A DNA stretch of 64,000 nt. It comes from Silicimonas sp. (GTDB lineage Bacteria > Pseudomonadota > Alphaproteobacteria > Rhodobacterales > Rhodobacteraceae). A program made the translations under genes and the position numbers. Numbering within the stretch: position 1 is the first letter of the stretch; every line of letters starts with the position of its first letter. The notes under the pieces were generated by a model, which saw only the letters and a program-made list of their open reading frames with translations, made no database searches and was not told where the DNA came from. Of this stretch, positions 45,224 to 54,545 are shown in pieces. The stretch covers positions 62,001-126,000 of the forward strand of contig JAJEFO010000043.1 of the NCBI GenBank assembly GCA_022820365.1, in the 5' to 3' direction.

Positions 45224-46413
45224 TGCTTTCCCGCAAAGATGCGCGCGTGCAGGGGATTGAACCCGATGCGATAGGCCAGCTCCGCCGGGTGTACGATGTC
45301 CCAAACGCACAGATCGGCTCGCATTCCCGGGACAATCCTTCCCCGGTCCTCCACACCCAGCGCCCTGGCGGCATGTGCAGTCATGCCCAATAGCGCTTCA
45401 AGCGGCGTCATCCGGAATAACGTGCTGCCCATGTTCAAGGCCAGAAGCGGCGACGTCATGGGTGACGAACCCGGGTTGCAGTCCGTTGCCAAGGCCATCG
45501 GCACATGGTGATCTCGGAATGCCTGGATCGGCGGCACTTGCGTTTCGCGCAGCGTGTAGAATGCACCGGGCAACAGCACCGCAACCGTGCCGGACGCGGC
45601 CAAGGACTCGGCGTCGCCCTCGTTGGCGTATTCCAGATGATCCGCGCTCAGCGCACGGTGTCGCGCTGCAAGTCGCGTGCCTCCGATGTTCGACAGCTGT
45701 TCGGCATGCAGCTTGACAGGCAAGCCCAGTTCCGCCGCGACGTCGAACACGCGCGCCATCTGCGCGGTGTCAAAGGCGATTCCCTCGCAGAATCCGTCCA
45801 CCGCATCGACGAGGCCTTCTGCGTGAGCCGCCCGCAGGGCGGGGATGCAAACGTCGTCAATGTAGGCGTCAGGATTGCCTTGATATTCGGGAGGGGTTGC
45901 ATGGGCGCCGAGATAGCTGGTGTGCACATCCACCGGGCGAGCATTGGCGATGGCTCGCGCCACGCGCAGCATCTTGGGTTCGCTGTTCAGGTCCAGCCCG
46001 TAACCGGATTTCACCTCGATCAGCGTGACGCCTTCCGCGATCATCGCGTCGACACGGGTCAGCGCATCCGCAAGCAGCGCTTCTTCGCTCGCGTCCCGGG
46101 TTGCCGCCACGGTCGAGACGATCCCTCCGCCGGCCTTGGCCACCTCTTCGTAGCTTGCGCCGTTGAGGCGCAACTCGAACTCGGCTGCGCGGTTTCCGCC
46201 AAAGACCACATGCGTATGACAGTCGATCAGGGCGGGCGTGACGAGACGGCCTCCGAAGTCCCTTGTCTCAAGAGCCTGATAGGCTGCAGGCACGTCGGTT
46301 CGTGCTCCGACCCAGGCGATGAGGGCGTCTTTGATCGCGATCGCCCCGTCTTCAATCAACCCGTAGCTGTCATTGTCGGCCAGCGTGGCAATGCGGGCAT
46401 TGGTCAGGAGCAT
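45220..46413 (-). CDS. hutI: imidazolonepropionase
   Basis: This 397-residue amidohydrolase opens the imidazolone ring to formiminoglutamate. Metal-site motifs include [45 protein letters not shown] and [10 protein letters not shown]. It is the promoter-proximal gene of the minus-strand hut operon, starting at ATG 46413 and diverging from hutF across 76 bp that carry an inverted repeat. Confidence 0.96.
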   Translation of the reverse strand: MLLTNARIATLADNDSYGLIEDGAIAIKDALIAWVGARTDVPAAYQALETRDFGGRLVTPALIDCHTHVVFGGNRAAEFELRLNGASYEEVAKAGGGIVSTVAATRDASEEALLADALTRVDAMIAEGVTLIEVKSGYGLDLNSEPKMLRVARAIANARPVDVHTSYLGAHATPPEYQGNPDAYIDDVCIPALRAAHAEGLVDAVDGFCEGIAFDTAQMARVFDVAAELGLPVKLHAEQLSNIGGTRLAARHRALSADHLEYANEGDAESLAASGTVAVLLPGAFYTLRETQVPPIQAFRDHHVPMALATDCNPGSSPMTSPLLALNMGSTLFRMTPLEALLGMTAHAARALGVEDRGRIVPGMRADLCVWDIVHPAELAYRIGFNPLHARIFAGKQ

Positions 46414-46449
46414 CGAACCTACTCACTTGCTTTGGGAGCCTGTCCATGC

Positions 46450-46490
46450 TTTTATGTTCATACATAATAATATGTCAAGTGGACATAAAA
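46450..46490. promoter_or_regulatory. candidate HutC operator in the hutI-hutF divergent promoter
   Basis: TTTTATGTTC (46450-46459) and GGACATAAAA (46481-46490) are inverted repeats with 9 of 10 matching pairs, within a strikingly AT-rich 76-bp gap. The right arm reaches the hutF start codon, a position suited to repression by the GntR-type HutC encoded downstream. The match to any known HutC site has not been tested. Confidence 0.45.
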
Positions 46491-47851
46491 TGCAGATTTG
46501 GGCTGAATCGGCGCTGCTGCCGTCCGGCTGGGCGTCAGAAGTGGCGGTGACTGTGGATGGCTCCGGCCGCATCGCCACCGTGGAAGCTGGCGCTTCAAAG
46601 GCCGGGCATTGTGTTGGATTGCTGCTTCCGTCACCGGTGAACGTTCACAGCCACGCGTTTCAGCGCGCGATGGCCGGTCTTACCGAACGACGCGGGCCAA
46701 ACCCCTCGGACAACTTCTGGACGTGGCGCGAATTGATGTTTCGCTTTCTGGACCGTCTCACTCCTGAGCACGTGGAGGCGATTGCAGCGTTCGTTCAGAT
46801 GGAGATGCTGGAGTCGGGGTACAGCACCAGTGCCGAGTTCCACTACCTGCACCATGCGCCTGCAGGCACGCCGTATGAGAACATTGGCGAGATGTCGGAG
46901 CGCATCACTGCTGCGGCGAACAGGACTGGAATCGGCTTGTGCCTCTTGCCCGTGCAATACGAGTTCGGCGGATGCGACGGTCGCTGCCTCGGGCCGGGGC
47001 AAGTCCGGTTCGGAAATGGCCCGGACCAGTTTCGGCGACTGCACGATGCAGCACGAGACGCGTTGAAGGGTCTTCCGGAAGACGCGCAAATCGGCGTGGC
47101 TCCGCATTCGTTGAGGGCTGTCGCTTCAGAGACTTTGAAATCCTATGCTGACCAGTTCCCGGCCGGTCCGATCCACATGCACCTTGCCGAGCAAATCCCC
47201 GAAGTCGAGGAGGTGCAGGCGCAATGGGGCGCACGACCAGTAGAGTGGGCCTTGGAGCACATGGCGCTGGATGATCGCTGGTGCCTGATCCACTGCACGC
47301 AGATGACGCCTTCAGAGACGATCCGACTTGCCGCAACGGGGGCCGTTGCAGGATTGTGCCCGATCACCGAGAGCAGCTTGGGCGACGGGATATTCGACGG
47401 CGTGCGTTGGGCAGGTCAGGGAGGACGCCTTGCTGTCGGTTCGGACAGCAACATTCGTATCGCGTTGAGCGAGGAACTGCGTACCCTCGAATATTCTCAG
47501 CGCCTCCGGGATCACACGCGCGCCGCGTTCGCAACGGGAGGGATGTCGACCGGGCGGCGTCTCTTCGAGCATGTCCTGCAGGGGGGCGCGCAAGCCGCGG
47601 GACGCAGGACCGGACGCCTGGAAGCCGGCCACTGGGCCGACATGCTGGCACTTGACACCACATCGGTGATCCTGCGCGGGTTCGGCGGGGATACCGTCCT
47701 TGATGCATGGACATTCGCCGGCGACGACGGGCTGGTTTCAGATGTTTGGTCGGCAGGCCGACACAGGGTCCGGCAAGGCCGGCATGTTGCAAGAACTGAA
47801 ATTGTCGCGGACTACGCGAAAACCATCGATGCACTGCAGGGCGCATTATGA
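46490..47851 (+). CDS. hutF: formimidoylglutamate deiminase
   Basis: This 453-residue amidohydrolase converts formimidoyl-glutamate to N-formylglutamate plus ammonia. Motifs are LPSPVNVHSHAFQRAMAGL, IGVAPHSLRAV, IHMHLAEQIPEVEE, LIHCTQMTP and VGSDSNIRIALSEELR, ordered as in the family. I use ATG 46490 (MQIWAESALL); earlier in-frame codons lie in the promoter. It ends inside the hutC start (ATGA), so the two are co-expressed. Confidence 0.95.
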   Translation: MQIWAESALLPSGWASEVAVTVDGSGRIATVEAGASKAGHCVGLLLPSPVNVHSHAFQRAMAGLTERRGPNPSDNFWTWRELMFRFLDRLTPEHVEAIAAFVQMEMLESGYSTSAEFHYLHHAPAGTPYENIGEMSERITAAANRTGIGLCLLPVQYEFGGCDGRCLGPGQVRFGNGPDQFRRLHDAARDALKGLPEDAQIGVAPHSLRAVASETLKSYADQFPAGPIHMHLAEQIPEVEEVQAQWGARPVEWALEHMALDDRWCLIHCTQMTPSETIRLAATGAVAGLCPITESSLGDGIFDGVRWAGQGGRLAVGSDSNIRIALSEELRTLEYSQRLRDHTRAAFATGGMSTGRRLFEHVLQGGAQAAGRRTGRLEAGHWADMLALDTTSVILRGFGGDTVLDAWTFAGDDGLVSDVWSAGRHRVRQGRHVARTEIVADYAKTIDALQGAL

Positions 47852-48549
47852 ACGTGCCGACGGCACAGACGTGGCAAAGCGTGCAAAAGGAGGTCTTGCG
47901 CCGGATTCACGCGCGCGAATGGAAGCCGGGAGACTTGATCCCGAACGAGGCCGAGCTTGCCAAGGAATTCGGATGCGCCCGCACAACGGTGAATCGCGCG
48001 TTACGCAGCCTCGCAGAAGGTGGCCTGCTGGAGCGAAGGCGCAAGGCGGGCACCCGTGTCGCGGCACAACCTGTTGCGAAGGCGACACTGAACATTGCGG
48101 TGATCCGGCACGAGGTCGAAGACCGCGGGGCGCGATACGGATATCAGCTGGCCCTCCGGGAGGCCCGCATCGCGCCAACCCACATAAGCGCAGCTCTTGG
48201 CGTTGGAGTGCAGGAAAGATTGCTGCATGTCATGGCCCTGCATCTGTCGAATGATGCGCCATACGCTTTGGAAGATCGCTGGATAAATGCGGTTCATGTG
48301 CCTGATGCCCTGAAACAGGACTTTCGATCCGTCAGCGCAAATGAATGGTTGTTGCAAAATGTTCCCTACACGAGGGGCGAGATCTCGTTTTCGGCGAAAC
48401 CGGCCTCTGCCGAGAACGCGAACTACCTGAACTGTCCGGAGAAGAGCGCTTTGCTTGCGGTAGACAGGCTGACCTGGGATCATGATCAGTCCGTCACGGT
48501 CGTTCAGGTCCTGTTTGCTCCTGGTCACCAGATGCGCACCCGGATCTAG
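47848..48549 (+). CDS. hutC: HutC, GntR/UTRA-family repressor of histidine utilisation
   Basis: This 233-residue regulator has an N-terminal GntR winged helix (WKPGDLIPNEAELAKEFGCARTTVNRALRSLAEGGLLERRRKAGTRV) and a C-terminal UTRA ligand domain ending GEISFSAKPASAENANYL...LTWDHDQSVTVVQVLFAPGHQMR, characteristic of HutC, which senses urocanate. It is cotranscribed with hutF and likely acts on the divergent hut promoter. The next 297 bp to glpD hold no gene I can see. Confidence 0.93.
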   Translation: MNVPTAQTWQSVQKEVLRRIHAREWKPGDLIPNEAELAKEFGCARTTVNRALRSLAEGGLLERRRKAGTRVAAQPVAKATLNIAVIRHEVEDRGARYGYQLALREARIAPTHISAALGVGVQERLLHVMALHLSNDAPYALEDRWINAVHVPDALKQDFRSVSANEWLLQNVPYTRGEISFSAKPASAENANYLNCPEKSALLAVDRLTWDHDQSVTVVQVLFAPGHQMRTRI

Positions 48550-48846
48550 GCCATGTCAGAGGCCTTGACGCTGTCTGGCCGATGCTGCGACCCTAGTCTC
48601 CTTGGTCTCCCTGTTCGATTGCCAATGCAGGCGAGGCATGCCGAACGGGGAAACGGCCATCAAATTCCGTTACGCGACGTCGCGGAGAACAGGATTGAAC
48701 GCATCCGAAATACGTCACATCTTTCCCGGGAGCGCGGTACCGTGCACGAGCCTGCCGGGCCGGGCGCATGGCAGTGGCGGTCAGGATGAGTGACCAACCG
48801 GAGTCTTGCCGGGTCGGCACGGTGAGGCGAAGCAGGGAATATCGCA

Positions 48847-50469
48847 GTGGACAGCAAGACGCGCGCTGAACCCGCCACATTCGACCTCTTCATCATTGGC
48901 GGCGGCATCAACGGTTGCGGCATCGCGCGCGACGCGGCGGGACGGGGCCTGAACGTGGGACTCGCCGAGATGAACGATCTCGCCTCGGCCACGTCCGGGG
49001 CGTCAACCAAGCTCTTTCATGGCGGCCTGAGATACTTGGAGTACTTCGAGTTCGGCCTGGTGCGCGAGGCGCTTGCCGAACGAGAGGTTCTCCTGAGCGC
49101 CATGCCGCACATCTCCTGGCCGATGCGCTTCGTGCTTCCCTATCACGACGACATGCGATTCGAGGTTGGAACTCCCGCTTCGCGACTGCTTGCTGCCGCA
49201 ATGCCGTGGATGAGGGGCCGTCGTCCGGCCTGGCTGATCCGGATGGGGCTCTTTCTCTACGACCATCTCGGAGGACGTCGCATCTTGCAGGGAACGGCAA
49301 CGCTCGACCTTGACGGCGATCCGGTCGGCCAGCCGCTTGATTCGAAGTTTCGCAAGGCCTTCGAGTATTCCGATTGCTGGGTTCAGGATGCGCGGCTTGT
49401 CGTTCTGAACGCACGCGACGCCGCCGCACGCGGAGCGTGGATCATGACCCGCACACGTGTCATCGCGGCCAAGCGCACCGGCGGATCCTGGCAGGTGACA
49501 CTGGAAGCGGGAGGCAAGGAATTTGAAATTCGCGCAAGGATGCTTGTCAACGCCGGCGGTCCCTGGGTCGACGACATCATGAGCAACGTCGTGCGGGCGA
49601 ACGCTCGCGAATGCGTCCGATTGGTGCGCGGCAGTCACATCGTGACCCGGCGGCTCTTCAACCACGACAAGTGCTACTTTTTCCAAGGCACGGACGGCCG
49701 GATTGTCTTCGCGATTCCCTATGAAGACGACTTTACTCTGATCGGCACCACCGACGAGGATCATGACGACCCCTCTGTGCCGGCCGTCTGCACCGCGGAG
49801 GAAAAGCGCTACCTGCTGGATTTCGCGTCGCGATACCTGAAGAATCCGGTGACGGAGAATGACGTAGTGTGGACCTATGCCGGAGTGCGACCGCTCTATG
49901 CTGACGGCGCAACTTCAGCCACGGCAGCAACGCGCGGCTATGTCCTGAAGATGGACGAGGCGGGTGGCGCACCGCTTCTGAGCGTCCACGGCGGAAAGAT
50001 CACGACTTACCGCAAGCTGGCCGAAGCGGCACTTGCCATGATCGCTCCACTGCTGGGGAGTCCGGATCGGGGATGGACTGCAGGGGTACCGCTGCCCGGC
50101 GGCGATTTGCCGGTTGACGGATTCGAGGACTTGGTCGCGGAACTGCTGGCAGACTGCCCGTTCCTGACCAGGGGCTGGGCGAGACGGCTTGCTCGCACCT
50201 ACGGCACCGAAACGAGACAGATGCTGAGCGGGATCTGCACGCTCGATGACATGGGACAGGATTTCGGCGAATCCATCACTGCGCTTGAACTTGACTGGGC
50301 CATTGCCAACGAATGGGTAATGACTGCCGAAGACTTTCTCTGGCGGCGGACGAAGCTGGGTCTCCGAATTGACAAGGACGGGGTTGAGCGGATCGAGGCC
50401 TACATCAAGGCTGCACGATCGCAGGCGGGTGACGGAGCAGGCGGGACGCGACCCCGGTCCGTCGGGTGA
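48847..50469 (+). CDS. glpD: glycerol-3-phosphate dehydrogenase (FAD, aerobic)
   Basis: This 540-residue membrane-associated flavoenzyme oxidises glycerol-3-phosphate to dihydroxyacetone phosphate and passes electrons to quinone. The FAD fold is FIIGGGINGCGIARDAAGRG; TKLFHGGLRYLEYFEFGLV, FAIPYEDDFTLIGTTD and WTYAGVRPLYADG...LSVHGGKITTYRKLAE are strong GlpD signatures. The start is a GTG at 48847 after AGGGAATATCGCA. No glycerol kinase or GlpR gene is next to it; instead a BMP-type importer follows. Confidence 0.96.
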   Translation: MDSKTRAEPATFDLFIIGGGINGCGIARDAAGRGLNVGLAEMNDLASATSGASTKLFHGGLRYLEYFEFGLVREALAEREVLLSAMPHISWPMRFVLPYHDDMRFEVGTPASRLLAAAMPWMRGRRPAWLIRMGLFLYDHLGGRRILQGTATLDLDGDPVGQPLDSKFRKAFEYSDCWVQDARLVVLNARDAAARGAWIMTRTRVIAAKRTGGSWQVTLEAGGKEFEIRARMLVNAGGPWVDDIMSNVVRANARECVRLVRGSHIVTRRLFNHDKCYFFQGTDGRIVFAIPYEDDFTLIGTTDEDHDDPSVPAVCTAEEKRYLLDFASRYLKNPVTENDVVWTYAGVRPLYADGATSATAATRGYVLKMDEAGGAPLLSVHGGKITTYRKLAEAALAMIAPLLGSPDRGWTAGVPLPGGDLPVDGFEDLVAELLADCPFLTRGWARRLARTYGTETRQMLSGICTLDDMGQDFGESITALELDWAIANEWVMTAEDFLWRRTKLGLRIDKDGVERIEAYIKAARSQAGDGAGGTRPRSVG

Positions 50470-50773
50470 ATGCGCCGACCAATATCGCTCAGGCTTCCTC
50501 TACTGACGGATTCAACGTGATCCAGTGCGGCTCCGGCGTACCGGAATTGGAAGGTGGATTCGTGCTTGTGTGGATGCGGCAGGGCTTCCAGAATGAAACC
50601 ATGGCGTGTCTGAGTTGGAAATCGGATCGATTCGAAAGCCCCCACAGATTTGGCAATGGGACCGGAAGAGCGATGCTGCATGACACTCGACTCGTTCAAT
50701 CTCTGCGCGAAGGTCAGGAGCATGCCGGGGCAGGAGCATGCGCCGGGAGCCAGGCAGTGACGAGGCAAGGCGC
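50470..50773. other. glpD-ABC ATPase intergenic region
   Basis: A 103-codon frame at 50466-50777 overlaps the glpD stop, but it has no recognisable domain, so I treat this as untranslated sequence. It may carry a promoter for the importer; no convincing operator or terminator is seen. Confidence 0.4.
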
Positions 50774-52336
50774 GTGAGCACGCCGCTCCTGGAGGTGCGG
50801 GGCCTGCGAAAGGCGTATCCTGGCGTCGTGGCAAATGACGACGTGAGCTTTGCCGCCCGTCGAGGCGAAGTTCACGCGCTTCTGGGCGAGAACGGCGCCG
50901 GAAAGTCGACGCTGGTAAAGACGGTCTATGGTCTCCTGCGTCCGGACGAAGGACGGATGATGCTCGACGGTCGAGACTACGCTCCGGCATCGCCGCACGA
51001 TGCCCGGCAGGCTGGAGTTGCAATGGTGTTCCAGCACTTCAGCCTGTTCGAGGCGCTGGACGTTGCCGAGAATGTCGCGCTTGGCATGGAAGTGCCGCCG
51101 CCGATGCGGGAACTGGCCACGCGCATCCGTGATGTGAGCGAAACCTACGGATTGCCGCTGGACCCGAACCGGCTGGTCGGCACCCTGTCAGCTGGCGAGC
51201 GGCAGCGGGTCGAGATCATCCGATGCCTCCTGCAGGATCCGCAAGTCCTGATCATGGACGAGCCGACAAGCGTTCTTACGCCGCAGGAAGTGGCCATACT
51301 GTTCGAGACGCTGAAAAGGCTGCGCACCGAAGGGAAGCTCATCCTCTACATCAGCCACAAGCTCGAAGAAATCAGGGCCTTGTGCGATTGGGCCACCATA
51401 CTCCGGCACGGCAGGGTGACAGGGTCATGCGATCCTCGCCAGAAGTCCGCACGGGAACTCGCCGAGACAATGGTGGGCAGCGAACTGGCATTGCCTGCGG
51501 CAAAAACGCGTGAGCCTGGTGAAGTCGCGCTGTCAATAGCCGGACTGACCGCGGCATCTGGTGCCGCATTCGGAACTGAACTGAAGGACCTGTTCCTTGA
51601 AGTCCGGCGAGGCGAGATCCTCGGCATCGGCGGCGTTGCAGGAAACGGGCAGGATGAGCTTCTCGCGGTCCTTTCTGGAGAGTCGCGCAGCGCGCCGGAT
51701 TCGATTATGCTTGGAGACCTGCCGATTGGCTCGTTCGGGCCGAACGAACGGCGCGCACTTGGCGTTCTGGCTGCCCCTGAAGAGCGTCTCGGCCACGCGA
51801 CGGCACCCGACATGAACCTGATCGAAAACGCGGCGCTGTCCGGCCGGCGCCGCATGGGCATGGTCAGTCGCGGGTTTGTCAACTGGGGCAAGGCGCGCGC
51901 GCATGCCGAGCACGTGATCGAGCAGTTCGATGTCCGGGTTCCAGGCGCCGGGAGCGTGGCACGGTCGCTGTCGGGCGGAAACCTGCAGAAGTTCGTCATC
52001 GGCCGCGAGATCCTGCAGCAGCCGGACGTTCTGGTTGTGAACCAGCCGACCTGGGGCCTTGACGCCGCCGCCGCCGCCGCGATTCGGCAGTCCTTGCTCG
52101 ACCTGGCTGGCCAAGGCGCCGCAGTCATCGTGATCAGCCAGGATCTGGACGAATTGATGGAGATCTCCACGCGGTTTTCCGCGTTGAACGAGGGGCGACT
52201 GAGCAAGCCCAGGGATACAGACGGTCTGACTCTGGAAGAGATCGGCCTGATGCTTGGCGGTGCCCATGATCTCGAAATCGGGCAAGGTCTTTCTGCGCCT
52301 GACCGGGCGGTCGAGGCCGGGGAGACGAGTCCGTGA
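50774..52336 (+). CDS. second BMP-type ABC importer, ATP-binding protein
   Basis: This 520-residue tandem ATPase has domain 1 with GENGAGKST, LSAGERQRVEIIRCL and QVLIMDEPTSVLTP, and domain 2 with a degenerate Walker A (GVAGNGQDELL), LSGGNLQKFVIGREI and VVNQPTWGLD followed by six consecutive Ala. The pattern matches nucleoside importers of the BMP class, like the set at 19.9 kb, but the two are well diverged. GTG 50774 is chosen because GAGGCAAGG precedes it and the translation STPLLEVRGLRKAYPG begins the domain; the ATG at 50738 is the alternative. Its stop overlaps the permease start (GTGA). Confidence 0.92.
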   Translation: MSTPLLEVRGLRKAYPGVVANDDVSFAARRGEVHALLGENGAGKSTLVKTVYGLLRPDEGRMMLDGRDYAPASPHDARQAGVAMVFQHFSLFEALDVAENVALGMEVPPPMRELATRIRDVSETYGLPLDPNRLVGTLSAGERQRVEIIRCLLQDPQVLIMDEPTSVLTPQEVAILFETLKRLRTEGKLILYISHKLEEIRALCDWATILRHGRVTGSCDPRQKSARELAETMVGSELALPAAKTREPGEVALSIAGLTAASGAAFGTELKDLFLEVRRGEILGIGGVAGNGQDELLAVLSGESRSAPDSIMLGDLPIGSFGPNERRALGVLAAPEERLGHATAPDMNLIENAALSGRRRMGMVSRGFVNWGKARAHAEHVIEQFDVRVPGAGSVARSLSGGNLQKFVIGREILQQPDVLVVNQPTWGLDAAAAAAIRQSLLDLAGQGAAVIVISQDLDELMEISTRFSALNEGRLSKPRDTDGLTLEEIGLMLGGAHDLEIGQGLSAPDRAVEAGETSP

Positions 52337-53418
52337 TCCGGCTTGAGCGCCGTCCCGCGCCATCCCGCGCATGGGCATGGGCGACGCCGCTGCTAGCGGT
52401 ACTGGCGACAATGGTGGCGGGGGGACTGCTGTTCGCGTTCCTTGGCAAGGATCCGCTGCTCGTGATCCGAACGATATTCTGGGATCCGATTCTCGGCGAG
52501 TTCGCATTCTACTACCGGGGACAGTTGCTGGTGAAGGCTGGCCCACTGATCCTGATCGCGATCGGGCTTTCGCTCGGATTTCGCGCCGGAGTCTGGAACA
52601 TCGGGGCGGAAGGCCAGTACATCATGGGAGCGATCTGCGGGGCTGCGGTCGGGCTGGCCTTCTACCCGCTGGAGGCGCGATGGCTGATCTTTCCGCTGAT
52701 GGTGCTTGCGGGCGGCCTTGGCGGATTCCTTTGGGCGATGATCCCCGGCATTCTCCGGACGCGCTTCAACACGAACGAGATCCTGGTCTCGCTTCTGCTT
52801 GTATACGTGGCCGAGCAGATACTGGCCTGGATGGCACTTGGTCCCTTGAGGAGTCCGGACGGGGCCGGGTTCCCCGGTTCACGCAACCTCAGGCATTACG
52901 ATTCCGCGGCGAACCATGAGTTGATTTCCGGGTCGGGCATGCACTGGGGACTCGTGGCCGCGTTCATCGCGGTCATTCTGGGCCATGTTCTGCTGTCCCG
53001 TCACATCCTTGGGTTCAACATCCGTCTTGCGGGCGCGAGCCCGCGTGCCGCCAGGTTCGCAGGCGTGAATCCGGGGTTGCTAGTGCTGACCTGCCTGGGC
53101 GTGTCCGGGGCGCTTGCCGGGTTTGCGGGGCTCTTCGAGGTGGCCGGCCCCGCCGGCCAGATCAATATCGACTTCAACGTGGGATACGGGTTCACGGCGA
53201 TCATCGTGGCGTTCCTAGGGCGGCTGCATCCGGTCGGCATCCTGCTTGCAGGATTCCTGATGGCCCTGACCTACATTGGCGGAGAGGCGGCTCAGGCCAC
53301 GCTGGGCGTGCCTGCAGCGGCAATCCAGGCGTTTCAAGGGATGCTCCTGTTCTTCCTTCTGGCCCTCGACGTGATGACGAACTACCGTGTCAGGATCGAC
53401 GCGAGGGCACGGGCATGA
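52333..53418 (+). CDS. second BMP-type ABC importer, permease 1
   Basis: This 361-residue BPD_transp_2 permease starts at GTG 52333 overlapping the ATPase stop. Membrane segments include LLAVLATMVAGGLLFAFLG and LILIAIGLSLGFRAGVWNIGAEGQYIMGAI, with the diagnostic WNIGAEGQ; GVSGALAGFAGLFEVAGPAG and VGYGFTAIIVAFLGRLHP lie in the second half. About nine helices are expected. It is followed after 160 bp by the partner permease, the only loose spacing in this operon. Confidence 0.92.
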   Translation: MIRLERRPAPSRAWAWATPLLAVLATMVAGGLLFAFLGKDPLLVIRTIFWDPILGEFAFYYRGQLLVKAGPLILIAIGLSLGFRAGVWNIGAEGQYIMGAICGAAVGLAFYPLEARWLIFPLMVLAGGLGGFLWAMIPGILRTRFNTNEILVSLLLVYVAEQILAWMALGPLRSPDGAGFPGSRNLRHYDSAANHELISGSGMHWGLVAAFIAVILGHVLLSRHILGFNIRLAGASPRAARFAGVNPGLLVLTCLGVSGALAGFAGLFEVAGPAGQINIDFNVGYGFTAIIVAFLGRLHPVGILLAGFLMALTYIGGEAAQATLGVPAAAIQAFQGMLLFFLLALDVMTNYRVRIDARARA

Positions 53419-53578
53419 GTGACGTCGGGACCGGCCGGTCAGACATTCGCCTATTGGCCTTGCCGCGAGAACCTCGCAATCTTGCGACGACACGCTCTCG
53501 GTCACCGTCCAGTCCTGGTCATTGGAGGCGAGCGCGGCTGGTGCGGCGCGTTGCGCGGTCGGGCGGGGAGGCGCCGTG

Positions 53579-54511
53579 ATGGATCTGGGCTCAATCAACC
53601 CCGTCCTGCTGATCGCGGCGCTGTTGCTGGCGTCAACGCCCATCCTGCTGGCGGCCATGGGCGAACTCGTGGTCGAGAAATCCGGCGTACTGAACCTGGG
53701 CGTCGAGGGCATGATGATCGTTGGCGCGGTCTCCGGCTTCATGGCCGCGGTCGAAAGCGGCTCGCCGACCCTGGGATTCCTGGCGGCCGCCGCTGCTGCA
53801 GCCGTGCTGGCGCTTCTCTTTGGCGTGCTGACTCAGGTGCTCTTGTCAAACCAGGTGGCCACCGGGCTGGGGCTCACGCTGTTCGGGCTCGGGATTTCTT
53901 CGCTTATGGGGCAAGGCTATGTGGGCATTCGCCCTCCTGCATCGCCGAGACTGGAGCTTCCCGTTCTTTCGGAACTGCCGGTCGTGGGACCGGTCCTGTT
54001 CAGCCAGCATGCCCTGGTCTACCTGTCGCTGGCCCTGGTGCTCGGCGTCTGGTGGTACCTGAGATCCACCCGGTCTGGCCTGATTCTCCGTGCCGTGGGC
54101 GAAAGCCATGAAGCGGCGCACGCGCTTGGCTACTCGGTGCTGGGCACAAGGCTCGCCGCGATCGCTTTCGGCGGCGCGCTGGCAGGGCTGGGCGGAGCCT
54201 GCCTGAGCCTCGTGATCGTGCCGCAATGGACGGAAGGCATGACTGCCGGGCGGGGCTGGATTGCGCTGGCGATCGTGGTCTTCGGTTCTTGGCGGGCGTG
54301 GCGAGTCCTGCTCGGCGCCTATCTTTTTGGCGGCGTGAGCGTCCTGCAGTTGAACCTGCAGGCGGCGGGGATAGCAATTCCCGTCGAACTCTTGTCGATG
54401 TCGCCTTACCTGATTACCATCCTTGTGCTGGTCGTCATTTCGTCCGACAAAAGGCGTGCACAGGTCAATGCGCCGAATTCGCTCGGGCGCACGTTCCACG
54501 CTTCGGGCTAA
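53579..54511 (+). CDS. second BMP-type ABC importer, permease 2
   Basis: This 310-residue permease contains LVVEKSGVLNLGVEGMMIVGAVSGFMA, the second-permease form of the family motif, and AGRGWIALAIVVFGSWRAWRVLLGAYLFGG near the C terminus. ATG 53579 follows GGGGAGGCGCCGTG; the track start at 53522 adds an unlikely leader. The solute-binding gene follows 34 bp downstream with GGGGGAAAGC before its ATG. Confidence 0.92.
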   Translation: MDLGSINPVLLIAALLLASTPILLAAMGELVVEKSGVLNLGVEGMMIVGAVSGFMAAVESGSPTLGFLAAAAAAAVLALLFGVLTQVLLSNQVATGLGLTLFGLGISSLMGQGYVGIRPPASPRLELPVLSELPVVGPVLFSQHALVYLSLALVLGVWWYLRSTRSGLILRAVGESHEAAHALGYSVLGTRLAAIAFGGALAGLGGACLSLVIVPQWTEGMTAGRGWIALAIVVFGSWRAWRVLLGAYLFGGVSVLQLNLQAAGIAIPVELLSMSPYLITILVLVVISSDKRRAQVNAPNSLGRTFHASG

Positions 54512-54545
54512 GAGGAGTCCTTGCATTAACTAACTGGGGGAAAGC

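Noticed and set aside
50466-50777. 103-codon ORF overlapping the glpD stop
   Set aside because: No recognisable domain, weak start context and a composition typical of spacer DNA; kept only as intergenic note.
52064-52084. GCC trinucleotide run in the second ABC ATPase
   Set aside because: It encodes a short Ala stretch in a loop after the Walker B region; too short to suggest a functional repeat.
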